From Actinomadura coerulea (GTDB lineage Bacteria > Actinomycetota > Actinomycetes > Streptosporangiales > Streptosporangiaceae): 64,000 nt of DNA. The stretch is taken from the NCBI RefSeq assembly GCF_014208105.1, contig NZ_JACHMQ010000001.1, positions 2,542,001-2,606,000 on the forward strand, read 5' to 3'. Each line of letters opens with the position of its first letter. Position 1 is the stretch's first letter. The translations under genes were made by a program, and so were the position numbers. The notes under the pieces were generated by a model, which searched no databases, was not told the origin of the DNA, and saw only the letters and a list, made by a program, of their open reading frames with translations. Below are positions 52,194 through 64,000 of the stretch, one piece after another.

Positions 52194-52946
52194 GTGCTGT
52201 TCCAGCGCGGGCCTCTCCACCCGGCCCTCGATCCGTTCGTCGCGTGCCTCGGCTATTCCGAGTCGCACGGCCCGTCCGTTCGCGAGCAGTCCATCCCGAC
52301 CGGCTGCGCCCAACTGTTCGTCAACCTGCACGCCGACGCGTTCACCGGCGGCGCCGACGGGGCCGCCTTCCTCGGCGCCGCGTCCCGGCCCTCCGTGATC
52401 GACACGGCGGACCAGCGTGCCATCGCCTGGGTCGCGTTCAAGCCGGGCGGCGCGTTTCCCTTCTTCCCGCCGGTGGGCGGGCTGGTCGTCCTGAAGGACC
52501 TCTGGGGCCGCGGCGGGGCGGTCGTACGGGAACGGCTCCTGGAGGCCGGCGGTCCCGCCGAGATCCTGGACGCGCTGGAGTCGGTCCTTCTCGAGGCGGG
52601 CGACCTGGACCGCGACCTCGCTCTGGAGGCCGCGATCTCGGCGCTCGACCGGGGCGTCCCCGTCGGCGAGGTGACCGACCGGCTCGGCTTCACCCGCAAG
52701 CGCCTCATCGGGCTCTTCCACGATCGCGTCGGCCTGACGCCCAAGCGCTTCGCCCGCGTGCGGCGGTTCCAGCGCACGCTCCGGCGGATACCGTACGACC
52801 GGCCGGTCGATTGGGCGGAACTCGCGGTCACCTGCGGATACGCCGACCAGTCGCATCTGATCCGGGACTTTCGCGACTTCGCCGGGCTACGGCCGACCGA
52901 GTACCGGCCCCGCTCCCCCGACCAGCCCAACCACGTGCCGCTCTGA
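52194..52946 (+). CDS. AraC-family regulator
   Basis: A 250-residue regulator. The N-terminal segment (LHPALDPFVACLGYSES, ...GCAQLFVNLHADAF) is the small beta domain found in DUF6597-type AraC proteins. The C-terminal HTH pair: VGEVTDRLGFTRKRLIGLFHDRVG and LAVTCGYADQSHLIRDFRDFAGL. It is followed 49 bp later by a VOC gene on the same strand, a common AraC/VOC pairing. Confidence 0.88.
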   Translation: MLFQRGPLHPALDPFVACLGYSESHGPSVREQSIPTGCAQLFVNLHADAFTGGADGAAFLGAASRPSVIDTADQRAIAWVAFKPGGAFPFFPPVGGLVVLKDLWGRGGAVVRERLLEAGGPAEILDALESVLLEAGDLDRDLALEAAISALDRGVPVGEVTDRLGFTRKRLIGLFHDRVGLTPKRFARVRRFQRTLRRIPYDRPVDWAELAVTCGYADQSHLIRDFRDFAGLRPTEYRPRSPDQPNHVPL

Positions 52947-52983
52947 GGGAAATTCGTCCAATACGGGGCGCGCGGGCGGCCCG

Positions 52984-52995
52984 CACGATGGGGTC
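52984..52995 (+). promoter_or_regulatory. Leaderless promoter, -10 box CACGAT
   Basis: CACGAT (52984-52989) and six bases precede ATG 52996. Same geometry as three other genes in this region. Confidence 0.5.
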
Positions 52996-53367
52996 ATGAA
53001 CCTCTTTCCGAAACTCGTCGTCAACGACGCGCGCCGTGCCATCGAGTTCTACACGACGGCGTTCGGCGTCAAGGAGAGCGAGCTCTTCGAGACCCCGGAC
53101 GGGAAGATCGTCAACGTCCGGCTGGTCCTCGGGGACCTCGACTTCACACTCAAGGACGAGGACTCCGTCGACGCCGCCCCGGGCCTCGACGGTCCACCCG
53201 TGATCATCAATCTCGAGGCGCCCGACCCCGACGCGGTCGGTGCCCGCATGGAGGCGGGAGGAGCGACGGTGATCTTCCCTGTCGAGGACCACCCGTACGG
53301 CCGCATGGGCCGGCTCCGCGACCCGTTCGGCCACGTCTGGATCGTCCGCGGGACCGACGGCGGATGA
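52996..53367 (+). CDS. VOC-family protein (PhnB-like)
   Basis: A 123-residue VOC protein: LFPKLVVNDARRAIEFYTTAFG, ...VIFPVEDHPYGRMGRLRDPFGHVWIV. The HPYGxxxGxxxDPFGHxW ending is typical of PhnB-like members. No enzymatic role can be assigned. Paired with the AraC gene upstream. Confidence 0.88.
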   Translation: MNLFPKLVVNDARRAIEFYTTAFGVKESELFETPDGKIVNVRLVLGDLDFTLKDEDSVDAAPGLDGPPVIINLEAPDPDAVGARMEAGGATVIFPVEDHPYGRMGRLRDPFGHVWIVRGTDGG

Positions 53368-53467
53368 CCCGGCCGGTCCGCCCGCCGCCAGGTCATGCGA
53401 GCGGCCGACTTCCGCAAACAGGGTTCGACACGCGCTTAGGCCCTGCTTGAGGGGTTAGGGCAGCTTC

Positions 53468-57940
<4,473 letters not shown>

Positions 57941-58121
57941 GGACGGACCTGGACCCGGTCGCTGATCGCGGGTTGGGCGAAACGGCGCAGGGACTCGCGG
58001 CACCGATGACAGGCGTCCGGCGGCGCGGTCCGGCGATGCCCGAAGAGTCTCGGCCGAGACTCCGCACGGCACCGCCGGGACGCGCCGTCGCCATGGTCCG
58101 CGGGCCGCGGCCGTCACGGCG

Positions 58122-58511
58122 TCAGGGAGCGCGGTGCTCCCTGCGGGACCGCCGGGTGTACTCCTGGCCGAGTGCGAAGAGCAGCCAGGTGAGGGCGGTG
58201 GCGTCGTCGACGATTCCGAACGGCAGGAAGACGTCCGGGATCAGGTCGATCGGGGAGACGATGTAGACCACCGCGACCACCATCGCGACGATCTTGCCGG
58301 TGGAGGTCCGGTAGTAGGCCTGCGCGGCCGAGCCGGGCGGTCCGGCCCGGCGCCGGCCGCGGAGCCGCAGGATGCCCGCGACCAGCAGCACCGCGCCGAC
58401 GGACATGACGGCGGCCCCCGCCACGGTCATGTCGACACCGCCCAGCTCGCCGTCCGCGGTGAGAGCCGGGACGGCACCCGCGACGACGAGGACAAGTCCG
58501 AGCCATACCAT
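58122..58511 (-). CDS. DUF1232 (YkvA-type) membrane protein
   Basis: A 129-residue protein with two N-terminal helices and the DUF1232 core VAVVYIVSPIDLIPDVFLPF then GIVDDATALTWLLFAL. I prefer ATG 58511 behind GGAGG; the GTG two codons upstream is inside that ribosome site. Function unknown. Converges on the ATPase gene with 181 bp between, in which I see only open-frame noise. Confidence 0.88.
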   Translation of the reverse strand: MVWLGLVLVVAGAVPALTADGELGGVDMTVAGAAVMSVGAVLLVAGILRLRGRRRAGPPGSAAQAYYRTSTGKIVAMVVAVVYIVSPIDLIPDVFLPFGIVDDATALTWLLFALGQEYTRRSRREHRAP

Positions 58512-58563
58512 GCGCACCTCCGGGGGACGTGTCCTCTGGTATTGCCCTTTCAGACGGGTTCAC

Positions 58564-58612
58564 TCGGCTTCGGGGGGCGCGGCGTCAGCGGTGCGGCGCC
58601 CCCCGAAGCCGA
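58564..58612. terminator. Terminator after the small exported protein gene
   Basis: A 17-bp perfect stem (58564-58580 with 58596-58612) with a 15-base loop, ending right at the leftward gene's stop codon. Confidence 0.8.
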
Positions 58613-59128
58613 TCAGTTGAAGCAGTCCTGGTCCTTCAAGGACAGGGCCATCATGGTGACGTGGCGGCGTTCCACCTCGAACTGATAGACCGCGCGGCGG
58701 TTGCGGGGCGCGGTGACGTCCCAGAAGCCGTGCATGTCGCGCCGGACGCCCGGATAGGCGCGCTTGAGCTCGGCGAGCGTCGAGCCGACGCGGACGCCGC
58801 GCGGAGTGCGGGTGCCGCGGGGCGGCTGGATCATCGCGACCCCGTACTTCTTGGAGACGTAGACCGACACGTCGTCGCGGCCTGTGGGATGGCCCTTCAG
58901 GTCGAAGCCGTCGCACCAGCGTCCGGTGAGCTTGCGGACCAGCATTCCGGTGCGGAGCGCGGCCCGCTCGGAACTTCCGATCTTCAGAGCACCGTAGCCC
59001 TGGGAAGTGAGCCGGGCGGGTTCGGCGGCGGTGAGCGCCGTACCGGTCCCGGCGACAGCGGGGGCGGCGGTGAAGGCGAGGCTGAGGGCGGCGGCCGTGC
59101 CGGCCAGAGCAATGGTGGAGAGGCGCAT
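58613..59128 (-). CDS. Small exported protein of unknown function
   Basis: A 171-residue secreted protein. The signal peptide is LSTIALAGTAAALSLAFTAAPAVA, cut near AVAG (residue 27). The mature part has two cysteines (RWCDGFDL and the C-terminal DCFN) that could form a disulphide, and a VRVGSTLAELKRAYPG segment of the kind found in small periplasmic beta-rich proteins. ATG 59128 follows AGGAAAAG. No partner gene is evident. Confidence 0.85.
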   Translation of the reverse strand: MRLSTIALAGTAAALSLAFTAAPAVAGTGTALTAAEPARLTSQGYGALKIGSSERAALRTGMLVRKLTGRWCDGFDLKGHPTGRDDVSVYVSKKYGVAMIQPPRGTRTPRGVRVGSTLAELKRAYPGVRRDMHGFWDVTAPRNRRAVYQFEVERRHVTMMALSLKDQDCFN

Positions 59129-59295
59129 GAGCTTTTCCTGTTCCCGAGTGTTTCTGGGCGGCGTCGCGGTCAGCTCACTTCTTCCCGCACCGTGTTCATC
59201 TCAATACGAAGAGTGACCGCATCCGGCGTGCCGACAGGTGAGGTCTGTGTGGCTGGTGGGGCAGGCCGGTCGCGGAAGAGCGGACATACGGGAAA

Positions 59296-59646
59296 TCAGG
59301 CACAGGAGATGCACAGCGCCGCGGCGGGACGGGCCGCCAGGCGCCCGGCGCCGATGGGGGCGCCGCAGGACGCGCAGATTCCGTAGGTTCCCGCGGCGAG
59401 CCGTTCGAGCGCGCGGTCGAGGTCGTCGAGACGGCCCCGGGCCGCCGCCAGCAGCGCCTCCACGTGGGCTCGTTCGAACCCCAGTGTCGCGCCCTCGGGA
59501 TCGTGCTCGTCGTCCACGGCGGACAGGCGGGCCGACTCCACGATGCCCTCGCGGTCGCGGTCCAGCGCGCGGACGGCGGCGAGCGTGCGCTCGCGCTCGG
59601 CCTCCAGCACCTCGCGCGTCCGTGCCGCTTCCGTCCGGTCGCCCAT
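59296..59646 (-). CDS. DksA/TraR-type zinc finger protein
   Basis: A 116-residue protein with a coiled-coil-like helical pair (about 5-85: REVLEAERERTLAAVRALDRD, ALLAAARGRLDDLDRALERL) and a C-terminal C4 zinc finger: CASC, 17 residues, CISC. That is the DksA/TraR/RPO-interacting layout. Actinobacterial members are small and of unsettled function. The start at 59646 is chosen because the family helix begins there; a frame continues to 59835. Confidence 0.85.
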   Translation of the reverse strand: MGDRTEAARTREVLEAERERTLAAVRALDRDREGIVESARLSAVDDEHDPEGATLGFERAHVEALLAAARGRLDDLDRALERLAAGTYGICASCGAPIGAGRLAARPAAALCISCA

Positions 59647-60314
59647 GACCGGGAGAACTCCCCGGCCGGGGGACACATTCCCCGCCAAGCCAGCCCTGGC
59701 ACCGTCCTGGCGCAGGTGACCGGCGAGGCCGACACTCACAGCGCTCGCGTGTGGCCGGTCGGGGTGTCGTTTTGGAGGGCCTGTCATCGCAGGCTGAAAG
59801 GTTGGCGCGAGCGCCCGGTCCGCGGCGTGCGGCATTTCCTAGCACGCTGTCCATTGCGTTTCGCACACTCGCGGAAATCTGTCCATCTCCGGTCGCGGCG
59901 TCAGGGGCGGCGGGACGTGGACGGGAGCGGGGAGCGCCGCGCAGGCCGCCGGGCCGGTCGGCGGGCCGCCGCGGCAGGGCGGTGCCCGCTCTGCCCTGCG
60001 CCGATCTCAGACCGAAAAAAGCGGCAACCTTCCTCCAACTCCGTGCGTCACACCTAGCGGATCCTTTGCATCACTTATTCGTCAAGCCGTGAATATGACC
60101 CGAGGGGGGCACTATCTATACGGAACAGGCTGGGGCGCCAGCGGAAGAGACATTCACCCTCCAAAAGTCATCTTTCGGGCAATCCGGTCGAGTCACGGTC
60201 ACTTTCACGCAGGGCGGGCTGCGGCACGAGGACGCGCTCCTCACCCACCGCTACGGCCGCGCCGACGACCGCGACGTCCTCCTCAAGACGGCCCTCTCCC
60301 CCGCCGGGGCGAAG
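59647..60314. other. Gap containing promoter region and unresolved 5' end of the kinase-like gene
   Basis: No complete gene seen. AT-rich stretches at 60066-60100 and TATCTATACGG at 60113-60123 look like promoter parts. Frame 3 is open from 60099 and clearly codes from about 60189 on (VTVTFTQGGLRHEDALLTHR), joining the downstream kinase-like gene. There is no ATG, GTG or TTG in that frame before 60315; CTG 60219 is the only near-start. Confidence 0.5.
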
Positions 60315-61307
60315 GTGCTGCGCCGCGAGGCCGAGGTCTACGACCGGATCGGCGGCCGGCAGGCGTCCGCCGGGCGGATGATCGGCTTCCAGGCCGCGCA
60401 GAGCCCCGTGTGCCTGATGGTCACCCGCCGCGGCGTGCCCGTCTCCCGGTGCGGACCGCCGCCGCGGCTCGACGACGTGCAGCTCGGCCGGGCGGCGCGC
60501 GACCTGTTCGGCGCGCTCGCGTTCCTCGCCGACCTCGGCTTCGCGCACCGGGCCGTCTCGGCGGACACGGTGTTCTGGGACGGACGGCGCGTCGAACTGC
60601 ACGGTTTCGGGCACGTGGAGCCGCTCGGCCCGTCCGAGGCGCTCGCGGGGTCCGCGCTCGGCACGCCGGCGGGGCCGCCGGCCGGCGGCGTCCCGGACGT
60701 CCAGGCCGCCGCCCACCTGCTGCTGCGGCTCGCCACCGGTTCGCCCGCCGGCGGCACGCCGGCGGCCCTCGTCGCGGAGTTCGCCGAGGTCGACGCCGAC
60801 CTCGCGCAGGCGCTCGAACCGGCCTTCCACGCCACCGCTGGCCACGAGGTCTCCCCCGGTGAGATCAGGGACCGGCTGTGGCGGAGCCGCCCGAAGCCGC
60901 CGCCGCCCGAACGCGTTCCGGAGGACCGGCACGACCCGGCGGCCCCGCCCCGGCAGCCGTCCCCGGCGCACCCTCCCGCGCCCCCTCGCGCGACTCCTCA
61001 GGCGCCCCCTCAGGCGGTGCGGCCCGAGGCCAGGCCGCCTTCGGCCGTCCGCGACCGGCGGCTCGCCGCCGAGGAGGGCGGGCGGGCCGAGTTCCGCGAG
61101 CTGCGCCGCCGGCAGCGGGAGTTCCGCGAGAGCCGCCGGATCGCGGCGGAGCCGCCGCGGGCGCGGGTCCAGGCGGGCCCCGCCGCGCCCTCCCGGCGGA
61201 CCCCGGACGCGGCGCCCCCCGGCAGCGGGGGCGTCCTGATCCTCTTCCTCTTCCTCGGGGTCCTCGCCGTGGCCCTGATCGTCAGCGCCGTCCTGCTCGT
61301 GAGGTGA
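60315..61307 (+). CDS. Membrane-anchored pseudokinase-like protein
   Basis: A 330-residue product from the first GTG, but coding continues upstream in frame to about 60200, where the ATP Lys (RDVLLKTAL) lies; the true start is unresolved. The C-lobe motif that should be HRDxxxxN reads AHRAVSADTVFWDG, and DFG reads HGFGH. Both the catalytic and metal-binding Asp are therefore missing. A Pro/Arg-rich stretch (about 200-300) leads to a single C-terminal helix (GGVLILFLFLGVLAVALIVS). It is probably a binding or scaffold module. It precedes the GTPase gene by 2 bp. Confidence 0.75.
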   Translation: MLRREAEVYDRIGGRQASAGRMIGFQAAQSPVCLMVTRRGVPVSRCGPPPRLDDVQLGRAARDLFGALAFLADLGFAHRAVSADTVFWDGRRVELHGFGHVEPLGPSEALAGSALGTPAGPPAGGVPDVQAAAHLLLRLATGSPAGGTPAALVAEFAEVDADLAQALEPAFHATAGHEVSPGEIRDRLWRSRPKPPPPERVPEDRHDPAAPPRQPSPAHPPAPPRATPQAPPQAVRPEARPPSAVRDRRLAAEEGGRAEFRELRRRQREFRESRRIAAEPPRARVQAGPAAPSRRTPDAAPPGSGGVLILFLFLGVLAVALIVSAVLLVR

Positions 61308-61309
61308 CC

Positions 61310-62683
61310 GTGAGCGACCCCGAACCCCCCAGGCCCAAGCTTCCGCCGAAGCTCGACAGGCCGCCCTACCCGCTGCCCGCCGCGAACCCGGATCTCGACC
61401 TGGACCCGGTCACGGCCCCGGGCCTGGACGCCCGGCCGAGCGGCACCGCGCCCGTCGGCGCCACAGCGGCCGGTAGCACGGCGGCGGACGGCACCACGGC
61501 GGGCGGCACCACGGCCGACGGCGCCCCCTACGAGCCGCCCGAGGCGGAGATGAGCGACGACCTCGGCCCGGAGTCCCCCCACCGGCCCCGGGTGCCCGGC
61601 CCGCCGGACGGCCCCGACCGCACCATGGTGTGCCCGTACTGCCTGAGCGAGTTCGCCTGGAACAGCGCCCCGCTCGTCGATCGCACCGTGGACGGCGAGG
61701 AGATCGCGCTGACCCGGGAGCCCGGCGAGAGCGACGTCCGCTGGCGCACCCGGACGATGCACGCCTGGCGGGTCTGCGAGGCCACCGGCAAGGACCACTT
61801 CGTGCCCGCGTCGCTCGGCGGCATGACCGTCCTGATCGTCGGGATGGTCGGCACGTCCGGGTCGGGCAAGTCCCACCTGCTCGCGGCGATGACGGAGGAG
61901 CTCGACCAGGCCGCGCTGAAGATCTCGCACCGGCTGGACGTGCTGCCGCTCGACCCCCGGCTGCAGCGGGAGCTGTTCGCCAGGAACCGGTTCGACCTGC
62001 TGCGCGACCGCAAGCCGCTGCCGGTCACCCGCCGGGCGCTGAGTCCGGAGTTCACCTGCGCCTACCGGATCACCAGCGGGCACACCGGCGAGCAGTACGC
62101 GCTGCTGATCTTCGATGTGCCGGGCGAGATCTTCAGCCAGGGCCACACCCGCGACGACACCCCGTTCATGAGCATCGCGGACGGGCTGGTCTTCGTGGCG
62201 GACGGCACGGAGCTGGACGTCCGGCACGGCCGGCACACCGGCGACCCGGGGTTCACCGCGGTGCTCAGCCATATCGACCACGTCCGCGCCGGGCGGAGCC
62301 TGGAGTTCCTGCCGCTGCCCGCCGCGCTGGTGATCGCCAAGTCGGACACGCTGCGCGCGTTCAAGGAGGTCGACCGGTGGCTCGACCGCCGGGACGACCT
62401 CGAACTCGGCACGGTCGAGGAGGAGTCCGAGGACGCCTACGCCCTGCTGCGCTCGCGCGGCGCGGGGTCGTGGCTCGTCCCGGTCCAGAAGTGCGAGGAC
62501 GCGACCCTGCACTTCGCGTCGGCGACCGGCGTCGGCGTGGACATGGAGAGCGGCGAGTACCCCGAGCAGTCGTTCCGGCGGCAGCGGGTGCTGCGGCCCC
62601 TGCTGGCGCTGCTGGCGATGAAGGGCGTGCTGCCGCGCGAGGTGCTCGGCGCGCCCGCCGGCCGGGAGGTCGTGGCGTCATGA
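61310..62683 (+). CDS. GTPase-like P-loop protein (DO-GTPase2-like)
   Basis: A 457-residue cytosolic protein. A low-complexity N-terminus (Pro/Ala/Thr-rich, with ATAAGSTAADGTTAGGTTADG-like repeats) is followed by a CPYC knuckle (MVCPYCLSEFAW) and a P-loop domain: Walker A GMVGTSGSGKSHLL (about 180), a DxxGE switch in LLIFDVPGEIFSQG, and a G4-like AKSD. This arrangement resembles the DO-GTPase proteins found with GAP1-domain partners in proposed bacterial conflict systems. GTG start at 61310, two bases after the previous stop. Assignment is from remembered family features, not a search. Confidence 0.75.
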   Translation: MSDPEPPRPKLPPKLDRPPYPLPAANPDLDLDPVTAPGLDARPSGTAPVGATAAGSTAADGTTAGGTTADGAPYEPPEAEMSDDLGPESPHRPRVPGPPDGPDRTMVCPYCLSEFAWNSAPLVDRTVDGEEIALTREPGESDVRWRTRTMHAWRVCEATGKDHFVPASLGGMTVLIVGMVGTSGSGKSHLLAAMTEELDQAALKISHRLDVLPLDPRLQRELFARNRFDLLRDRKPLPVTRRALSPEFTCAYRITSGHTGEQYALLIFDVPGEIFSQGHTRDDTPFMSIADGLVFVADGTELDVRHGRHTGDPGFTAVLSHIDHVRAGRSLEFLPLPAALVIAKSDTLRAFKEVDRWLDRRDDLELGTVEEESEDAYALLRSRGAGSWLVPVQKCEDATLHFASATGVGVDMESGEYPEQSFRRQRVLRPLLALLAMKGVLPREVLGAPAGREVVAS

Positions 62684-64000
62684 CGACCCGTTCCTCCCCC
62701 GCGCCCGGCCGCGTCGACCAGATCGTCTTCGCCTGGTCGGACCGGCTGCTGGCCGGCGGCCGCGGTCTCGGACCCGTCGCGACGTCCCTCGGCACCGACG
62801 GGCTGCGCGTCTGGAACGAGCGGCTGGCCGGCGGCGACGTCGCCGTCGGGCAGTGGCTGGCCGGCGCGGCCGAGTGCGCGGCGCTCGGCGCGCTGCGGTT
62901 CGGCCGGCAGGGCGAGCACGGCGCCGCGCTGCGGCTGGTGCCGGCCCGCGACCCGAACGGCCGGCCCTCCCAGCTCGTGCACGCGCTCGTCGGCTCGGCG
63001 TCCGTGGTGAACGCGGCGCTGGTCCTCGGCCTGCACCGCTGGCCGGAGTGGAGCACGCCGGACCGGCTCGACTCGACGCCCTCGGAGCTCGAAGCGCTCG
63101 ACGCGGCGGCGCTGTGGGCGCACGCCCGGGCCGGGCTGGACGAGCCGTCCGTGCGCCGCGACGCGCTGGCCGGACTGCTCGCCGGGGTGCTCGCCGCGCC
63201 GAGCGACTCCTACCTGGCCGAGATCTCCCCGGACGACGTCGGCCTGGTCGCCGGGCTCGTGCACCGGCTGGACGGGGTCGCCGGGACGGCGCCGCTGACG
63301 ATGCTGCTGGGCGCCCAGGTCACCCGTCCCGAGCTGCGGCCCCGGCTGCTCGCGGTCGGCCTGCCGGACGCCAGGAACGGGCGGACGCCACTGACGACCA
63401 CGGGCGGCGCCGACCCCGGCGTCGCCCGGGTGGCCGGGCTCCTCGCCGACCTGCCGGCCGCCTCGCTGACCCGGCCGCGCTCGCCGCTGACGTCCACCGG
63501 GGCGCTCGCGGACTGGGTGGAGGCCGAGCACCAGCGGGCCACCGGCGGCCTCGACCTCGTCGACCGGGCGATCGCGGGCACGCTCGACGAGCCCGCGCGC
63601 CGCTACCTGAACGGCCCGAAAGGGCAGGAGCAGCTGCGCGCCGACCTGCGGACCGCCGGCACGGCGCAGCTCACCGACCGGCTGCTGCGCTGGACGGAGG
63701 CGAAGCCGCCCGGGCTGTCCGAGGCCACCCGGACGCTGCGGCAGGTCGCCGCCGAGCGGTACATGGCCGATGACGGCGAGGACCGCGACAGCGCCGACCG
63801 GCTGCTCGAGGCCGCCCGCCGGATGGGCCTCACGGCGACGGAGGCGAGACGCGTCCTCGCGAACTGGTACGCCGGGCTGTCCAAGGTCACCTCGGCGGAC
63901 CAGTACAGCGCCGTGTACTTCGCGCTCGGCGCGGGCATCGACCCCGCGTCCGACGACACCTTCGCCCGGCTCCTGTCCGGCATGAAGGCGGCCAGCCTGC
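62680..64000 (+). CDS. GAP1-N2-like partner protein (truncated by the window edge)
   Basis: At least 440 residues, open at the right edge. The N-terminus VDQIVFAWSDRLLAGGRGLGPVATSLG fits the GAP1-N2 domain start of GTPase partners. The rest is mostly helical with no obvious enzyme motif. ATG 62680 overlaps the stop of the GTPase gene (ATGA), so it is expressed with it. Function inferred from this pairing only. Confidence 0.65.
   Translation, partial: MTTRSSPAPGRVDQIVFAWSDRLLAGGRGLGPVATSLGTDGLRVWNERLAGGDVAVGQWLAGAAECAALGALRFGRQGEHGAALRLVPARDPNGRPSQLVHALVGSASVVNAALVLGLHRWPEWSTPDRLDSTPSELEALDAAALWAHARAGLDEPSVRRDALAGLLAGVLAAPSDSYLAEISPDDVGLVAGLVHRLDGVAGTAPLTMLLGAQVTRPELRPRLLAVGLPDARNGRTPLTTTGGADPGVARVAGLLADLPAASLTRPRSPLTSTGALADWVEAEHQRATGGLDLVDRAIAGTLDEPARRYLNGPKGQEQLRADLRTAGTAQLTDRLLRWTEAKPPGLSEATRTLRQVAAERYMADDGEDRDSADRLLEAARRMGLTATEARRVLANWYAGLSKVTSADQYSAVYFALGAGIDPASDDTFARLLSGMKAASL

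Noticed and set aside
57941..58121. Open frame continuing rightward after the large ATPase gene
   Set aside because: Arg/Pro-rich noise in another frame; no start signal or domain.

Overview
The window is about 64 kb of very GC-rich, densely packed DNA with short gaps, frequent ATGA/GTGA stop-start overlaps, GTG starts and leaderless-looking promoters. That points to a filamentous actinomycete. The gene content (phytase, inositol catabolism, many regulators, a small carrier-protein pathway, an NTPase cassette) fits something like Actinomadura or Streptomyces, but the genus is an inference. I see no rRNA, tRNA, CRISPR array, insertion sequence or prophage.

Layout. (1) 1-10.5 kb, minus strand: a high-affinity potassium system read as a 27-codon small ORF, kdpF, kdpA, kdpB, kdpC, kdpD, a second kdpD, and kdpE running off the left edge. 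Upstream of the operon and again upstream of the second kdpD are 11-bp-phased direct repeats of the type OmpR-family regulators bind. (2) 10.9-20.0 kb: a compact set that looks biosynthetic. A leftward operon (acyl-CoA-dehydrogenase-like flavoenzyme, free-standing adenylation enzyme, esterase, AsnB) lies divergent from a rightward pair (carrier protein, TrpB2-like PLP enzyme), with an acyl-CoA ligase at the far side. The adenylation/flavoenzyme/carrier trio resembles the enzymes that make pyrrole-2-carboxyl thioesters from proline. The TrpB2-like enzyme lacks the usual catalytic Glu. (3) 20.1-23.3 kb: an HMG-CoA-lyase-type gene, an FCD GntR regulator with paired palindromes, a family III CoA transferase, and a remnant of a hydantoinase-A-type gene.

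(4) 23.4-30.6 kb: a leftward inositol catabolic operon (iolE-like, iolC, a class I aldolase, iolD, mmsA) facing a GntR/UTRA regulator. (5) 30.6-43.6 kb, rightward: a secreted beta-propeller phytase behind a double LacI-type operator, its likely LacI regulator, and a long overlapping operon. That operon encodes a Gfo/Idh dehydrogenase, PiT phosphate permease, DUF47 partner, a lipoprotein-dependent ABC importer of the Fbp/Afu type, two HAD hydrolases, an inositol-monophosphatase-family enzyme and a metallo-beta-lactamase-fold hydrolase. Together, 4 and 5 read as a route from extracellular phytate to phosphate plus inositol and then to central metabolism, with import and intracellular dephosphorylation of partly hydrolysed esters. 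This is an inference from gene content.

(6) 43.7-59.7 kb: mostly single genes. They include a membrane Ser/Thr kinase, two AraC regulators, a lower-GC putative glycosyltransferase, a cysteine hydrolase, VOC proteins, DUF3592 and other membrane proteins, a very large CtpI-type P-type ATPase, a DUF1232 protein, a small exported protein and a DksA/TraR-type zinc finger protein. Several start directly at a TANNNT-like -10 box plus six bases. (7) 60-64 kb: a kinase-like protein without the catalytic and metal-binding Asp residues, a GTPase-like P-loop protein and a GAP1-N2-like protein running off the right edge. They resemble the DO-GTPase/GAP1 conflict-system genes known from comparative genomics.
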